From: Limisphaerales bacterium
Lineage (GTDB): Bacteria > Verrucomicrobiota > Verrucomicrobiae > Limisphaerales > UBA11358
DNA length: 9,067 nt
Reading direction: 5' to 3'
Assembly (NCBI GenBank): GCA_003152145.1
Contig: PLZL01000302.1
Location: forward strand, 1-9,067
Position numbers and translations under genes: made by a program. A model generated the notes under the pieces. It did no database searches. It was not told the origin of the DNA and was given only the letters and a program-made list of their open reading frames with translations. Positions 1 to 6,048 of this stretch are shown here, in pieces. Position 1 is the stretch's first letter; each line of letters begins with the position of its first letter.

Positions 1-1038
1 TTTTGCGGCGACAAAATCGAGGAAGCCGACGTGCTTTCCATGTTCGGACTCGCCGCCGAAAGCCAGATATTGAAATTAAGCAAAGCCGTCCTCACTGGCG
101 AAATTCAAACCGCGCTCACGCAATTGAACGAACTCGCGCAAAATGGGAAGGATTTGGGACGCCTGCTTTCCGATTTGCTGAATCATTTTCGCAACCTGCT
201 CATCTTCCAGGTCTCGCGCGGCGATTTGAATCTGCTCGAAGTCTCCGAAGCCGAAGTCGCCGCCCTCAAGGAGCAAGCCGCGCTGGCGAACACCGACGCC
301 TTCACGCGCATCCTTGAAGTCTTCGCGGACACCGAGTTTCGCCTGCGCGACGCCGCTTCCAAGAAAATCCTGGTTGAAGTCGCCCTGCTCAAGGCCATCG
401 AGGCGCGCAGTGCCCTGCCGCTCGACGCCGTGTTGAAGCAGCTCAACCAGTTGCGCGGCGGAGGCAATGCGCCTGCAACCGCGAGCATTCCCAGCGCAGC
501 GCCCGCAGCCCGGCCGACCGCCGCGAAAAGTCACACCGCTCATCAAGGAGCTGTTGCGCCGCCAGCCGCGCTTGCGGAAACGCCCGCCGTCTCCGCGGAT
601 TTGGCGGGGCTTTGGACGAAGCTGGTTGAAGCCGTCAGCCGCGTTAGCCCGTTCATTCGGACTTATTTGCTGGAAGCCTGTGCGGTCTCGTTCGACAAAA
701 ACACTTTGGTGATCGGCTTCGATCCTGAATTTGCAGATCATCTTGCCCTGATTGACAATCCGCGGAACCACACCTTGCTGCAAACCAAACTCGCGGAGAT
801 TGGCCATCCCAACGCGCAGATCAAATTCATCAAGGCGGAACTTCCGGCAGACCGTGTCCGGGTGCAAGGGATGATTTCGCCGGCACCGGCCGCGTCGTCG
901 GCGGGCGCACCGCCGGCGGCGCCGGCCAGGGATAAATCCGCACCGGCTGCTTTCAACAAAGACGATTTCAAGGATGACCCGCTGATTCAAAAGGCACTGG
1001 AAATTTTCAAAGGCCAGATTGTCGAAGTCCGCGCTTAA
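1..1038 (+). CDS. dnaX: DNA polymerase III subunit gamma/tau, 3' part
   Basis: The frame is open from base 1, so the gene begins upstream of the window; 345 codons are visible, ending in TAA at 1036-1038. The product is the clamp-loader ATPase subunit that loads the sliding clamp and tethers the polymerase. The ATPase modules lie outside. The visible N-terminus (FCGDKIEEADVLSMFGL) is the junction between the AAA+ region and the helical oligomerisation domain III, which occupies about visible residues 15-155. An Ala/Pro-rich linker follows (about 155-195). A second folded segment (about 197-280, LWTKLVEAVSRVSPFIRTYL) resembles the C-terminal domain of tau-type proteins. A further Ala/Pro linker and a short helix (ALEIFKGQIVEV) end the protein. 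ybaB follows after 36 bp on the same strand, the usual dnaX-ybaB-recR order. I see no A-rich slippery heptamer in this part, so there is no sign of a programmed frameshift giving gamma. Confidence 0.93.
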   Translation, partial: FCGDKIEEADVLSMFGLAAESQILKLSKAVLTGEIQTALTQLNELAQNGKDLGRLLSDLLNHFRNLLIFQVSRGDLNLLEVSEAEVAALKEQAALANTDAFTRILEVFADTEFRLRDAASKKILVEVALLKAIEARSALPLDAVLKQLNQLRGGGNAPATASIPSAAPAARPTAAKSHTAHQGAVAPPAALAETPAVSADLAGLWTKLVEAVSRVSPFIRTYLLEACAVSFDKNTLVIGFDPEFADHLALIDNPRNHTLLQTKLAEIGHPNAQIKFIKAELPADRVRVQGMISPAPAASSAGAPPAAPARDKSAPAAFNKDDFKDDPLIQKALEIFKGQIVEVRA

Positions 1039-1074
1039 CCAACTCTCATATTCTAACTCCCAACTCCTGATTTT

Positions 1075-1386
1075 ATGTCCAGCATTGGAAAACTCATGAA
1101 ACAGGCTGCGCGGATGCAGCAACAAATGGAACAGGTGCAGGCCCAGCTCGCCGCGCGCACCGTGGAAGCCACCAGCGGCGGCGGGGCCGTCAAGGCCGTC
1201 GCCAAATGCGACGGCACGCTCGCCTCCATCAAGATTGACCCGCAGGCGCTCAATCCCGCCGACGCGCAGTTGCTCGAAGACATGATTGTGACCGCCGCGA
1301 ACCAGGCGCTTGGTCAGGCCAAGGACATCGCCAATGCCGAAATGGGCAAGGTCACTGCGGGATTGAATCTGCCGGGGTTTGGATGA
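1075..1386 (+). CDS. ybaB: YbaB/EbfC family nucleoid-associated protein
   Basis: A complete 103-residue protein, the normal length for the family. YbaB/EbfC proteins are small dimeric DNA-binding proteins that coat the nucleoid, and they are encoded next to dnaX and recR in many bacteria. The N-terminal helix is typical: about residues 1-30 are rich in Met and Gln (MKQAARMQQQMEQVQAQL). A glycine-rich turn follows (SGGGAVKAVAKCDG), then the strand IKIDPQAL and a C-terminal helix (LLEDMIVTAANQALGQAKD). The protein ends in a short Gly/Pro tail. The ATG at 1075 is chosen because it gives the conserved N-terminus. No clear Shine-Dalgarno motif precedes it, which is common to most genes in this window. 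Stop is TGA at 1384-1386. Identification rests on sequence character plus position between dnaX and recR. Confidence 0.93.
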   Translation: MSSIGKLMKQAARMQQQMEQVQAQLAARTVEATSGGGAVKAVAKCDGTLASIKIDPQALNPADAQLLEDMIVTAANQALGQAKDIANAEMGKVTAGLNLPGFG

Positions 1387-1436
1387 AATTGGACGCATCA
1401 ATTGTGACGGGGAAAAATCAAATCGCATTCAAAGCG

Positions 1437-1466
1437 TCTCCCCTCCGCTCCCGCCGGGAGGGGAGA
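1437..1466. repeat. Perfect 10-bp inverted repeat between ybaB and the next gene
   Basis: Arms TCTCCCCTCC (1437-1446) and GGAGGGGAGA (1457-1466) are exact reverse complements around a 10-base spacer, which can itself pair with part of the right arm. The following GGGCCGGGGTGAGG resembles a GC-rich intergenic repeat seen in many bacterial genomes (from memory, unverified). No T-run follows, so it is not a canonical intrinsic terminator. Unlike the other palindromes in the window it has no GTAG/CTAC foot, so it is a separate family. Confidence 0.6.
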
Positions 1467-1515
1467 GGGCCGGGGTGAGGTGAGGGTTTCGCGAGGCAAA
1501 ACTTTTCGATAATCT

Positions 1516-2304
1516 ATGACTCCTGTGCCACTCGCCTATAAATTCGTGGCAACAGTCGTTATGCTGGCGGAAATAAACCACTGCTCCTCCCGCTTGCATC
1601 TTCCCATTGACTTGCCGATCAAGGAATCTGACATTAAGGTTGCAACGGTTTTCGATCCACATGTGCCCACACGCGTGCAGAATCTTCCGATTGAGTATGG
1701 TTTCGCGGGGCGCATCGAAACCGAGAAGTATTCCTTTTCCTTCGCTGCTGGATTATTCGATCATCCAAACCCCGGAAAACTACGCTTCATCACGAGCTTG
1801 GACAACGGTTATCAGGCCTTCTCAACGACGAAAGTTCAAGGCAATTTACCGACTCCTGACTATTTGCCGCAATTGGCAGGTATTCAATCAGTGATTGATA
1901 CAAATGGCGCTTATCGTTTAGCAACTAATTGGCTTGTGGCGATGGATGTTGATGTGCAGCGGTTGGAAAAAGAGCAGGCCGTGACGGTGAAACAAGAGTT
2001 TCTTAAAGGCTCTGCTCCTTTGCCCATTTTTGAAGTAAGGTGGGGCGAGGGAAGAATTGACAATCTAGGGCACCGCAAAAGCGCAGTCGTTGATGTAATG
2101 ATTGCCGGAGACACGAAGGATCTCCTCCACCTGCGGCAAAACGACGACTCCTATTCAAAACGTCCATTCGTTCTAATCAAAGATATGGACAAGCTTCTGG
2201 CCATTCCAGACGAGGAATTTCTGAAATACTCCCCAATGGAGCGCAACAACCTGGTAGCCCGGTTTGCTGCCGTTGACTATTCCCAAACTAACGCTCCGCC
2301 ATAA
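1516..2304 (+). CDS. Unrecognised protein inserted between ybaB and recR
   Basis: A 262-residue protein that I do not recognise. Near the N-terminus is a modest hydrophobic stretch (KFVATVVMLA, residues 9-18), too weak to call a signal peptide. The body mixes strand-like segments (YSFSFAAGLF, LRFITSLDNGY, LPIFEVRWGEG) with polar helices and has no obvious catalytic motif. Near the C-terminus is LLAIPDEEFLKYSPMERNNL, followed by an Asn/Ala/Pro tail. ATG 1516 is the longest reasonable start; ATG 1561 is an alternative and neither has a clear ribosome-binding site. The stop TAA (2302-2304) overlaps the recR ATG by one base, so translation of recR is probably coupled to it. Base composition differs from the neighbours: bases 1861-1920 are about 38% G+C, against about 62% for bases 2641-2700 in recR. 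This fits a later insertion into the dnaX-ybaB-recR order, or a gene with unusual codon use. It is a real ORF on length, strand and tight spacing. Confidence 0.75.
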   Translation: MTPVPLAYKFVATVVMLAEINHCSSRLHLPIDLPIKESDIKVATVFDPHVPTRVQNLPIEYGFAGRIETEKYSFSFAAGLFDHPNPGKLRFITSLDNGYQAFSTTKVQGNLPTPDYLPQLAGIQSVIDTNGAYRLATNWLVAMDVDVQRLEKEQAVTVKQEFLKGSAPLPIFEVRWGEGRIDNLGHRKSAVVDVMIAGDTKDLLHLRQNDDSYSKRPFVLIKDMDKLLAIPDEEFLKYSPMERNNLVARFAAVDYSQTNAPP

Positions 2305-2906
2305 TGTCCGCCTTGCCAGACTCCATCACCGTCCTGATTGCCGCTTTGAACAAGCTGCCCGGTGTCGGGCCGCGTTCCGCCGAACGCATGGCCTTGCATC
2401 TGGTCCAGTCGGACAGCGCCGCCGTCAGGCAACTGGCTGATGCCATACTCCTGGCCAGGGAAAAAATCCAGTTCTGCACCACCTGCGGCGCTCTCACCGA
2501 GAAATCTCCCTGTTTCATTTGCGACGACTCGCGCCGGGACGCCTCGCTCGTCTGCGTGGTCGAACGCGCCGTGGACATCTTGAGCATTGAGAAATCAAAT
2601 GCCTTTCGGGGCAAGTTCCACGTCCTCGGCGGCCGGATTTCGCCTCTCGATGGCGTGGAACCGGAGGACTTGCGCATCGCGGAGCTTGAAAAACGCCTCT
2701 CGCTGGAGCCAGTCAAGGAGATCGTGATTGCATTGAGCACGGATGTGGAAGGCGACGCCACGAGCGCGTATCTCGCGAAGCGCCTGGCGCGCAAGGGACT
2801 CAAAATCACCCGCATCGCCTACGGACTGCCTGCCGGAAGCGGGCTGGAATTTGCCGATGAACTCACGTTAAGCCGCGCCCTCGAAGGCCGCAGGGAAATG
2901 TCGTGA
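2304..2906 (+). CDS. recR: Recombination mediator protein RecR
   Basis: A complete 200-residue RecR, the usual family length. With RecO (and RecF) it helps load RecA on SSB-coated single-stranded DNA at gaps. Domains appear in order. A helix-hairpin-helix lies at residues 10-30 (KLPGVGPRSAERMA). A four-cysteine zinc finger follows with C58, C61, C70 and C73. The Toprim domain spans about 82-175, with VCVVERAVDILSIE, the conserved HVLGGRISPLDGV loop at 106-118 and the acidic STDVEGD segment at 145-151. The C-terminal segment GLPAGSGLEFADELTL (174-189) is diagnostic of RecR. Its ATG shares one base with the upstream stop codon (TAATG), which implies translational coupling and fixes the start. 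It closes the dnaX-ybaB cluster; 18 bases after the stop a REP-like doublet begins. Confidence 0.97.
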   Translation: MSALPDSITVLIAALNKLPGVGPRSAERMALHLVQSDSAAVRQLADAILLAREKIQFCTTCGALTEKSPCFICDDSRRDASLVCVVERAVDILSIEKSNAFRGKFHVLGGRISPLDGVEPEDLRIAELEKRLSLEPVKEIVIALSTDVEGDATSAYLAKRLARKGLKITRIAYGLPAGSGLEFADELTLSRALEGRREMS

Positions 2907-2924
2907 ATCAACTCCGGTTCGAGT

Positions 2925-2995
2925 GTAGGACAGGCGTCGCGCCTGTCTCTGACTCGAAAAATAAAATGGGGACAGCCGGAGACGGACTGTCCTAC
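2925..2995. repeat. REPIN-like inverted doublet A
   Basis: Two palindromes in inverted orientation with GTAG at the left edge (2925-2928) and CTAC at the right edge (2992-2995). Outer arms GTAGGACAG (2925-2933) and CTGTCCTAC (2987-2995) are perfect 9-bp complements. The left unit is GACAGGCG / TCG loop / CGCCTGTC (2929-2947). The right unit is GGACAG-CCG / GAGA / CGG-A-CTGTCC (2970-2992), with one bulged A. GTAG-footed palindromes in inverted pairs are the hallmark of REP/REPIN elements. The doublet fills most of the 97-bp gap between recR and the HAD gene, ending 8 bases before the HAD ATG. Confidence 0.75.
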
Positions 2996-3003
2996 GATTA
3001 AAA

Positions 3004-3618
3004 ATGGAAGAGCCCGCAACACAAAAAGTCGTCGTCTTCGATCTCGGCAAGGTGCTGGTGGACTTCGATTATTCGATCGCCGCCCGCAAGGTTGTCGCCC
3101 GCAGCACAAAATCGCTGTTCAATCTCATTTCCCTTTTCAGCAGTTCGTCCTTGATTGTCCAATACGAATGCGGACTCGTCACCCGGCAGGAATTCTTTGA
3201 ACAAATCCGCGACGCCGTCGGCTTTCAGGGCGGCCTCGCGGAATTCGGCGGCTATTTCGCGGACATCTTCACCGAGATCCCGCCCATGATTGCGCTCCAC
3301 GCGGAACTGCGTCGGCGCGGATTCAAAACCTACATTTTTTCCAACACCAACGACCTCGCCATCGAGCACGTCGAGCGGAACTTTCCCTTCTTCAAAAACT
3401 TCGACGGCTACATTTACTCCTGCGAGGTCGGCGCGATGAAGCCCGATGCGAAAATTTACGAGGCGATGGAGAAATTATGCGGGCGTCGCGGCGCGAACAT
3501 CATTTATCTGGACGACCGTCTGGAAAATGTTCAAGGCGGCCTGGCGTGCGGCTGGCAGGCGATTCTGCACGAGACGCCGGAGAAAACACGCGCGGTCTTG
3601 GAAAAGATTTTATCGTAG
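3004..3618 (+). CDS. HAD-family phosphatase, YihX-like
   Basis: A complete 204-residue haloacid-dehalogenase-superfamily hydrolase, class IA, probably a cytoplasmic phosphatase for a small phosphorylated metabolite; the substrate cannot be read from sequence. Motif I is FDLGKVLVDFD, with the nucleophile Asp at residue 13. The usual second Asp of DxD is Gly15, as in the YihX-type DLGNV branch. A helical cap follows, about residues 20-95. Motif II is the Ser in YIFSNTND (S113), motif III the Lys in GAMKPDAK (K146), and motif IV the acidic pair in IIYLDD (D170, D171) followed by ENVQGGLACGW. The catalytic set is therefore intact. ATG 3004 lies 8 bases after a REP-like doublet with no ribosome-binding site visible. 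The stop TAG (3616-3618) is part of the GTAG foot of the next REP-like element, so repeats bracket the gene on both sides. YihX acts on glucose-1-phosphate, but that activity should not be assumed here. Confidence 0.9.
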   Translation: MEEPATQKVVVFDLGKVLVDFDYSIAARKVVARSTKSLFNLISLFSSSSLIVQYECGLVTRQEFFEQIRDAVGFQGGLAEFGGYFADIFTEIPPMIALHAELRRRGFKTYIFSNTNDLAIEHVERNFPFFKNFDGYIYSCEVGAMKPDAKIYEAMEKLCGRRGANIIYLDDRLENVQGGLACGWQAILHETPEKTRAVLEKILS

Positions 3619-3686
3619 CGGCGTCTCGGCAGAGCGCCGCTATTTCTTTGGCTGGAATAATGCGGCGGTCTGCCTACCGCCGCTAC
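3615..3686. repeat. REPIN-like inverted doublet B
   Basis: A second inverted doublet of 72 bp, with GTAG at 3615-3618 and CTAC at 3683-3686. Outer arms GTAGCGGCG (3615-3623) and CGCCGCTAC (3678-3686) are perfect 9-bp complements. The left unit pairs TAGCGGCG (3616-3623) with CGCCGCTA (3635-3642), and its loop holds a further CTC/GAG pairing. The right unit pairs GCGGCGGT (3662-3669) with ACCGCCGC (3676-3683) around CTGCCT. Size and layout match doublet A, although the stem sequence differs. The HAD stop codon TAG lies inside the left foot. Confidence 0.75.
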
Positions 3687-3691
3687 GCCGC

Positions 3692-3715
3692 GTAGAGCCG
3701 GGCTTCCAGCCCGGC
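3692..3715 (+). repeat. GTAG-footed REP-like palindrome
   Basis: GTAG (3692-3695), one A, then an 8-bp stem GCCGGGCT (3697-3704) / AGCCCGGC (3708-3715) around the loop TCC. It is oriented with the GTAG on the plus strand. It is followed by an A-run rather than a T-run, so it is not an intrinsic terminator for rightward transcription. Confidence 0.65.
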
Positions 3716-3765
3716 GAAAAAAGCGTTGAAAAATCAAAGGCGCTGGAAATATCGGGCATTGGTCC

Positions 3766-3789
3766 GGGCGGCAAGATGCCGCCCTCTAC
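3766..3789 (-). repeat. GTAG-footed REP-like palindrome, minus orientation
   Basis: Stem GGGCGGCA (3766-3773) / TGCCGCCC (3777-3784) with a three-base loop, then T and CTAC (3786-3789). Read on the minus strand it is GTAG, one base, 8-bp stem, TCT loop, stem. With the element at 3692-3715 it forms a looser inverted pair (outer GTAGAG / CTCTAC). Confidence 0.65.
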
Positions 3790-3813
3790 GGCAGGCAGGA
3801 TGCCTGCCGCTAC
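3789..3813 (-). repeat. GTAG-footed REP-like palindrome abutting the LamG gene
   Basis: Stem CGGCAGGCA (3789-3797) / TGCCTGCCG (3801-3809) with a three-base loop, and CTAC at 3810-3813. It shares base 3789 with the preceding element. Compared with that element, two stem positions differ and both changes are compensated on the other arm, so the hairpin, not the exact sequence, is conserved. Its GTAG foot lies three bases beyond the TGA of the minus-strand LamG gene. Confidence 0.7.
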
Positions 3814-3816
3814 TTT

Positions 3817-5733
3817 TCAAGGCGTGTGCAACCGGAAGTAGGCGGCATCTTCCGAAATGGGCACGGTGACAACAAACCGCCCATTTTGAAGAATGGGCGC
3901 ATTCGTGACTTGATTCCAGACGGCTCCGGCACCCAACACCGGGCTGGATTGAAGAACCAAGTTTGTGGCGGATGGCCCCCAAGTGATTGTAAGATTATTG
4001 CTGGATGAATATTCGTGCAGAATATAATCCACCCCGACTGTATCCGGCCCGGCGGCAAAATCAGCCGCCACATCCGAGTCTGACAAGAAGCCGCTGTAAA
4101 TCCGAAATTCGTTGTATCGCCCGCCGAAATATGAGTCCGGAGCGTATTCTGACTTTCCCAACCAATTATTGATATCAGTGATAGCCGAAAGTGGAATGGT
4201 GGCTTGGCCGGAACTGATTAACTGGCCATTAAGATAGAATTTTGCGGTTCCACGGACCGGACTGTAAATCACTGCCACAAACGAGGTCACATTCAGCGGC
4301 AAAATGTTTGTCCAGTTCAACCGGGGTGACTCCGCGTTGATTGAATTTGTGCTGATGGTGAAACGCGCGAGGTTGCTGCTTGTCACAAAAGTATTTGCTT
4401 CAGTTGTAAGGAAAAAATAAGTGGCACTCGGACTATTTCCAAAATCAAAAATTCGTTGCCAGGGCCAAGAAGTTCTGAACGTCCACGTCACCCAGGCCTC
4501 CACGGAAATCTCACTCAAACTGGAAACGATTCCCGGAGGTAGAGCTGCATAACCACCGATACTGGAGGAAACGTTTCCAGAATTCATCAACTGCATTTCT
4601 CCGTTGCCAGTAAAAGCACCGTCAACAATATCTGTGCCTAAAATTATATTATGATACACACCAAAAAGTTGCCCATTCGCTCCGCTCACGGAATCATGCA
4701 CAATCCAGTCATTCGTTTGCTCATTAAATCCATAACGGTGAACGAGCGCGATGTCCTGTGGCACGCCAACCGTTACCGCCACCGTGTTGGAGAATCCTTG
4801 CCAAGTTGCCGTGATGTTCGCCGTGCCCAGCGCCACGGTCCGAAGCCGCTGGTCCGGCGCAAACGCGATCACGTTGGTGTTGTCCGAGGTCATAACCAAA
4901 TCCGGCTGTGTGCTGATGTTGACGTTAGTGACACCGGAAAAATCGGCAAAGACCCCGGCGCGGAACATGGCTCCCGGCCCGGTCGGTGACGGAATCACCA
5001 CGCGCACGGCTTGGAGCGTTCCGGGATTCGTCTGCGGCTGGTCCGGCCCGAAGGCGTCCAGCACCGCCGCGTCCAGCGAGGACAGCGCGCCTTGATAGGT
5101 CCGAAATTCCAGAATGCTGCCTTTGAAATTGGAATTGGCCACATTGGTCGCGCCTGCCCCGATCAGATTGTTGGTCGTCGAGCCGATCATGGCTGGAGTG
5201 TAGGTAAACGCAAAGCCGACAGCATTCTGGGCGGCAAGCGCTCCATTGATGTAAATCCGGGCGGTTTGCGAAGCGCTGTCCTGCGTCCATATCAGATGAT
5301 TGGTTCCGCCCACCGCCGAAATTGGGAGATTTACAGTGTCTGAAGTTGTGCCGATAAGATATTTGCCCTGGCCAGAAAGAAAATAATTCATTCCACCAAA
5401 CGGGCCGCTGAAGTTGTATAGCTGGTTGTTGGGATTGCTGACCGCTCCATCCGCATACCAAACCTCAAAGCTGATGGAATCATAATTGGTGAACAGGTCG
5501 TTGGGCAGCCGGACGCTGCTGTTGGTGCCGTCCAGAACCAATGCGCCATTGGCGATGACGGCATTCCCCAGCAAAACGCCGTCGGCATTGGTAATCGAGT
5601 CGCTCGCGTCGGCATCAAAGGAATAACGGTGGGTCAAAACGGCGGGCATCGCTGTTTGAAGTGTCAGCAAGATTAACAGAATTGCTAAAGATGCTCGTTG
5701 CATTACCGGCAGGATATGGAATCTGATTCGCAT
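3817..5733 (-). CDS. Secreted protein with two LamG-like domains
   Basis: A 638-residue exported protein of unknown ligand. A signal peptide is clear: the hydrophobic core SLAILLILLTLQ is followed by AMPA, with cleavage likely after residue 31. A second ATG at 5703 (residue 11) gives a more compact signal peptide and may be the true start. Domain 1 (about 35-228) is a LamG/concanavalin-like beta-sandwich beginning LTHRYSFDADASDS. Residues about 240-323 look like a bacterial Ig-like (Big_2-type) linker, ending TANITATWQGFSNTVAVTV. Domain 2 (about 331-563) is a second LamG-like domain beginning LVHRYGFNEQTND. Both LamG domains end in the same signature (E-F-R-x-Y-x-G-x-L-S ... G-P-D), pointing to internal duplication. 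The last 71 residues (568-638) form a small beta-rich module ending YFRLHTP, shared in pattern with the LRR protein at 6964-8991. No sortase motif, PEP-CTERM tail or enzymatic domain is visible. It is likely a cell-surface or extracellular binding protein. Confidence 0.85.
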   Translation of the reverse strand: MRIRFHILPVMQRASLAILLILLTLQTAMPAVLTHRYSFDADASDSITNADGVLLGNAVIANGALVLDGTNSSVRLPNDLFTNYDSISFEVWYADGAVSNPNNQLYNFSGPFGGMNYFLSGQGKYLIGTTSDTVNLPISAVGGTNHLIWTQDSASQTARIYINGALAAQNAVGFAFTYTPAMIGSTTNNLIGAGATNVANSNFKGSILEFRTYQGALSSLDAAVLDAFGPDQPQTNPGTLQAVRVVIPSPTGPGAMFRAGVFADFSGVTNVNISTQPDLVMTSDNTNVIAFAPDQRLRTVALGTANITATWQGFSNTVAVTVGVPQDIALVHRYGFNEQTNDWIVHDSVSGANGQLFGVYHNIILGTDIVDGAFTGNGEMQLMNSGNVSSSIGGYAALPPGIVSSLSEISVEAWVTWTFRTSWPWQRIFDFGNSPSATYFFLTTEANTFVTSSNLARFTISTNSINAESPRLNWTNILPLNVTSFVAVIYSPVRGTAKFYLNGQLISSGQATIPLSAITDINNWLGKSEYAPDSYFGGRYNEFRIYSGFLSDSDVAADFAAGPDTVGVDYILHEYSSSNNLTITWGPSATNLVLQSSPVLGAGAVWNQVTNAPILQNGRFVVTVPISEDAAYFRLHTP

Positions 5734-5767
5734 AAAGCTGAATTAGTTTTCCAAGTTCTCGCACAGT

Positions 5768-5773
5768 TGTCAA
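5768..5773 (-). promoter_or_regulatory. Possible -35 box upstream of the LamG gene
   Basis: On the minus strand this reads TTGACA, a perfect sigma-70 -35 box, 35 bases before the 5733 start codon. At 17-bp spacing the -10 position (AAAACT) matches the consensus weakly, so the promoter call is tentative. The box is itself near-palindromic (TTG-T-CAA), so a plus-strand TTGTCA overlaps it, but I see no good -10 for the rightward direction. Confidence 0.25.
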
Positions 5774-5780
5774 TCAGTTT

Positions 5781-5796
5781 ATTCCGCAAACGGAAT
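5781..5796. promoter_or_regulatory. Candidate operator: perfect 6-4-6 inverted repeat
   Basis: ATTCCG-CAAA-CGGAAT is a perfect dyad of the size bound by XRE/Cro-type dimers. It lies in the 86-bp gap between the divergent LamG and regulator genes, 23 bases before the regulator's GTG. Autoregulation by the adjacent regulator is an inference from position and symmetry only. Confidence 0.35.
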
Positions 5797-5819
5797 GGAA
5801 TATTGGCCAGCATTGCCGG

Positions 5820-6023
5820 GTGCGTGACACTTTGGAAAAGCAACTTGCTTCATTTCTGCGCAAGAAACGCGGTGATATGACTTTTGCCCAATTTTCCAAA
5901 AAACTCGGACTTCCCGCCTCGACGCTTCATCGTTTGGAGCAATGCCAGCAGAGTATTACGCTGGGTCGCCTTCAGCAAATCATGCAGCGATTGAAATGCA
6001 GTTTGTCGGACATTTTCCATTAA
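5820..6023 (+). CDS. Small XRE/Cro-type helix-turn-helix regulator
   Basis: A 67-residue protein made of one helix-turn-helix domain. Helix 1 is about residues 3-17 (DTLEKQLASFLRKKRG). The HTH core is TFAQFSKKLGLPASTLHRLE (21-40), with the recognition helix at about 33-44. Helices 4 and 5 follow (ITLGRLQQIMQRLK, then CSLSDIF). This is the XRE (phage 434 Cro/CI-like) fold in minimal form, with no effector or dimerisation domain. The start is GTG at 5820, which keeps helix 1 complete. The next ATG (5877) would remove helix 1, and no ATG lies upstream in frame nearby. It is divergent from the LamG gene, with a perfect dyad between them, so it may control itself and perhaps that gene. It could instead be the antitoxin-like half of a pair, but no partner toxin adjoins it: the next gene is convergent. 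Confidence 0.8.
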   Translation: MRDTLEKQLASFLRKKRGDMTFAQFSKKLGLPASTLHRLEQCQQSITLGRLQQIMQRLKCSLSDIFH

Positions 6024-6025
6024 CC

Positions 6026-6047
6026 GTGCGCCGCTGCTGCGGCGCAC
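6026..6047. repeat. Perfect 9-bp palindrome after the regulator stop
   Basis: GTGCGCCGC (6026-6034) / TGCT loop / GCGGCGCAC (6039-6047), starting two bases after the regulator's TAA. There is no T-run on either strand. It lacks the GTAG foot. An alternative dyad, CGCACCGCGGTGCG (6043-6056), links it to the next palindrome, so the two could form mutually exclusive hairpins. Confidence 0.6.
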
Positions 6048-6048
6048 C

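Noticed and set aside
1..1038. Programmed frameshift in dnaX producing a short gamma form
   Set aside because: No slippery A-rich heptamer with a nearby stop in the shifted frame is evident in the visible part; the upstream part cannot be examined.
76..1428. Long open frame on the minus strand across dnaX and ybaB
   Set aside because: It is antisense to two confidently identified genes, its translation is Arg/Gly-rich without motifs, and it is a side effect of high GC at third positions.
2911..2930. GGTTCGAGT, like a tRNA T-loop
   Set aside because: The flanking bases do not pair as a T stem, and no acceptor, D or anticodon arm can be drawn around it.
3004..3060. HAD protein as a dead enzyme because the second Asp of DxD is Gly
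   Set aside because: The YihX-like branch naturally has DLG at this place, and motifs II, III and IV are intact, so loss of activity is not indicated.
3697..3722. Hairpin plus homopolymer that looks like an intrinsic terminator after the HAD gene
   Set aside because: The run after the stem is A on the plus strand, and on the minus strand the T-run precedes the stem, so neither direction has the required stem followed by T-run. It fits the REP-like family better.
5698..5880. Plus-strand 60-codon frame overlapping the LamG start and the regulator start
   Set aside because: It overlaps two better supported genes in other frames and has no recognisable features.
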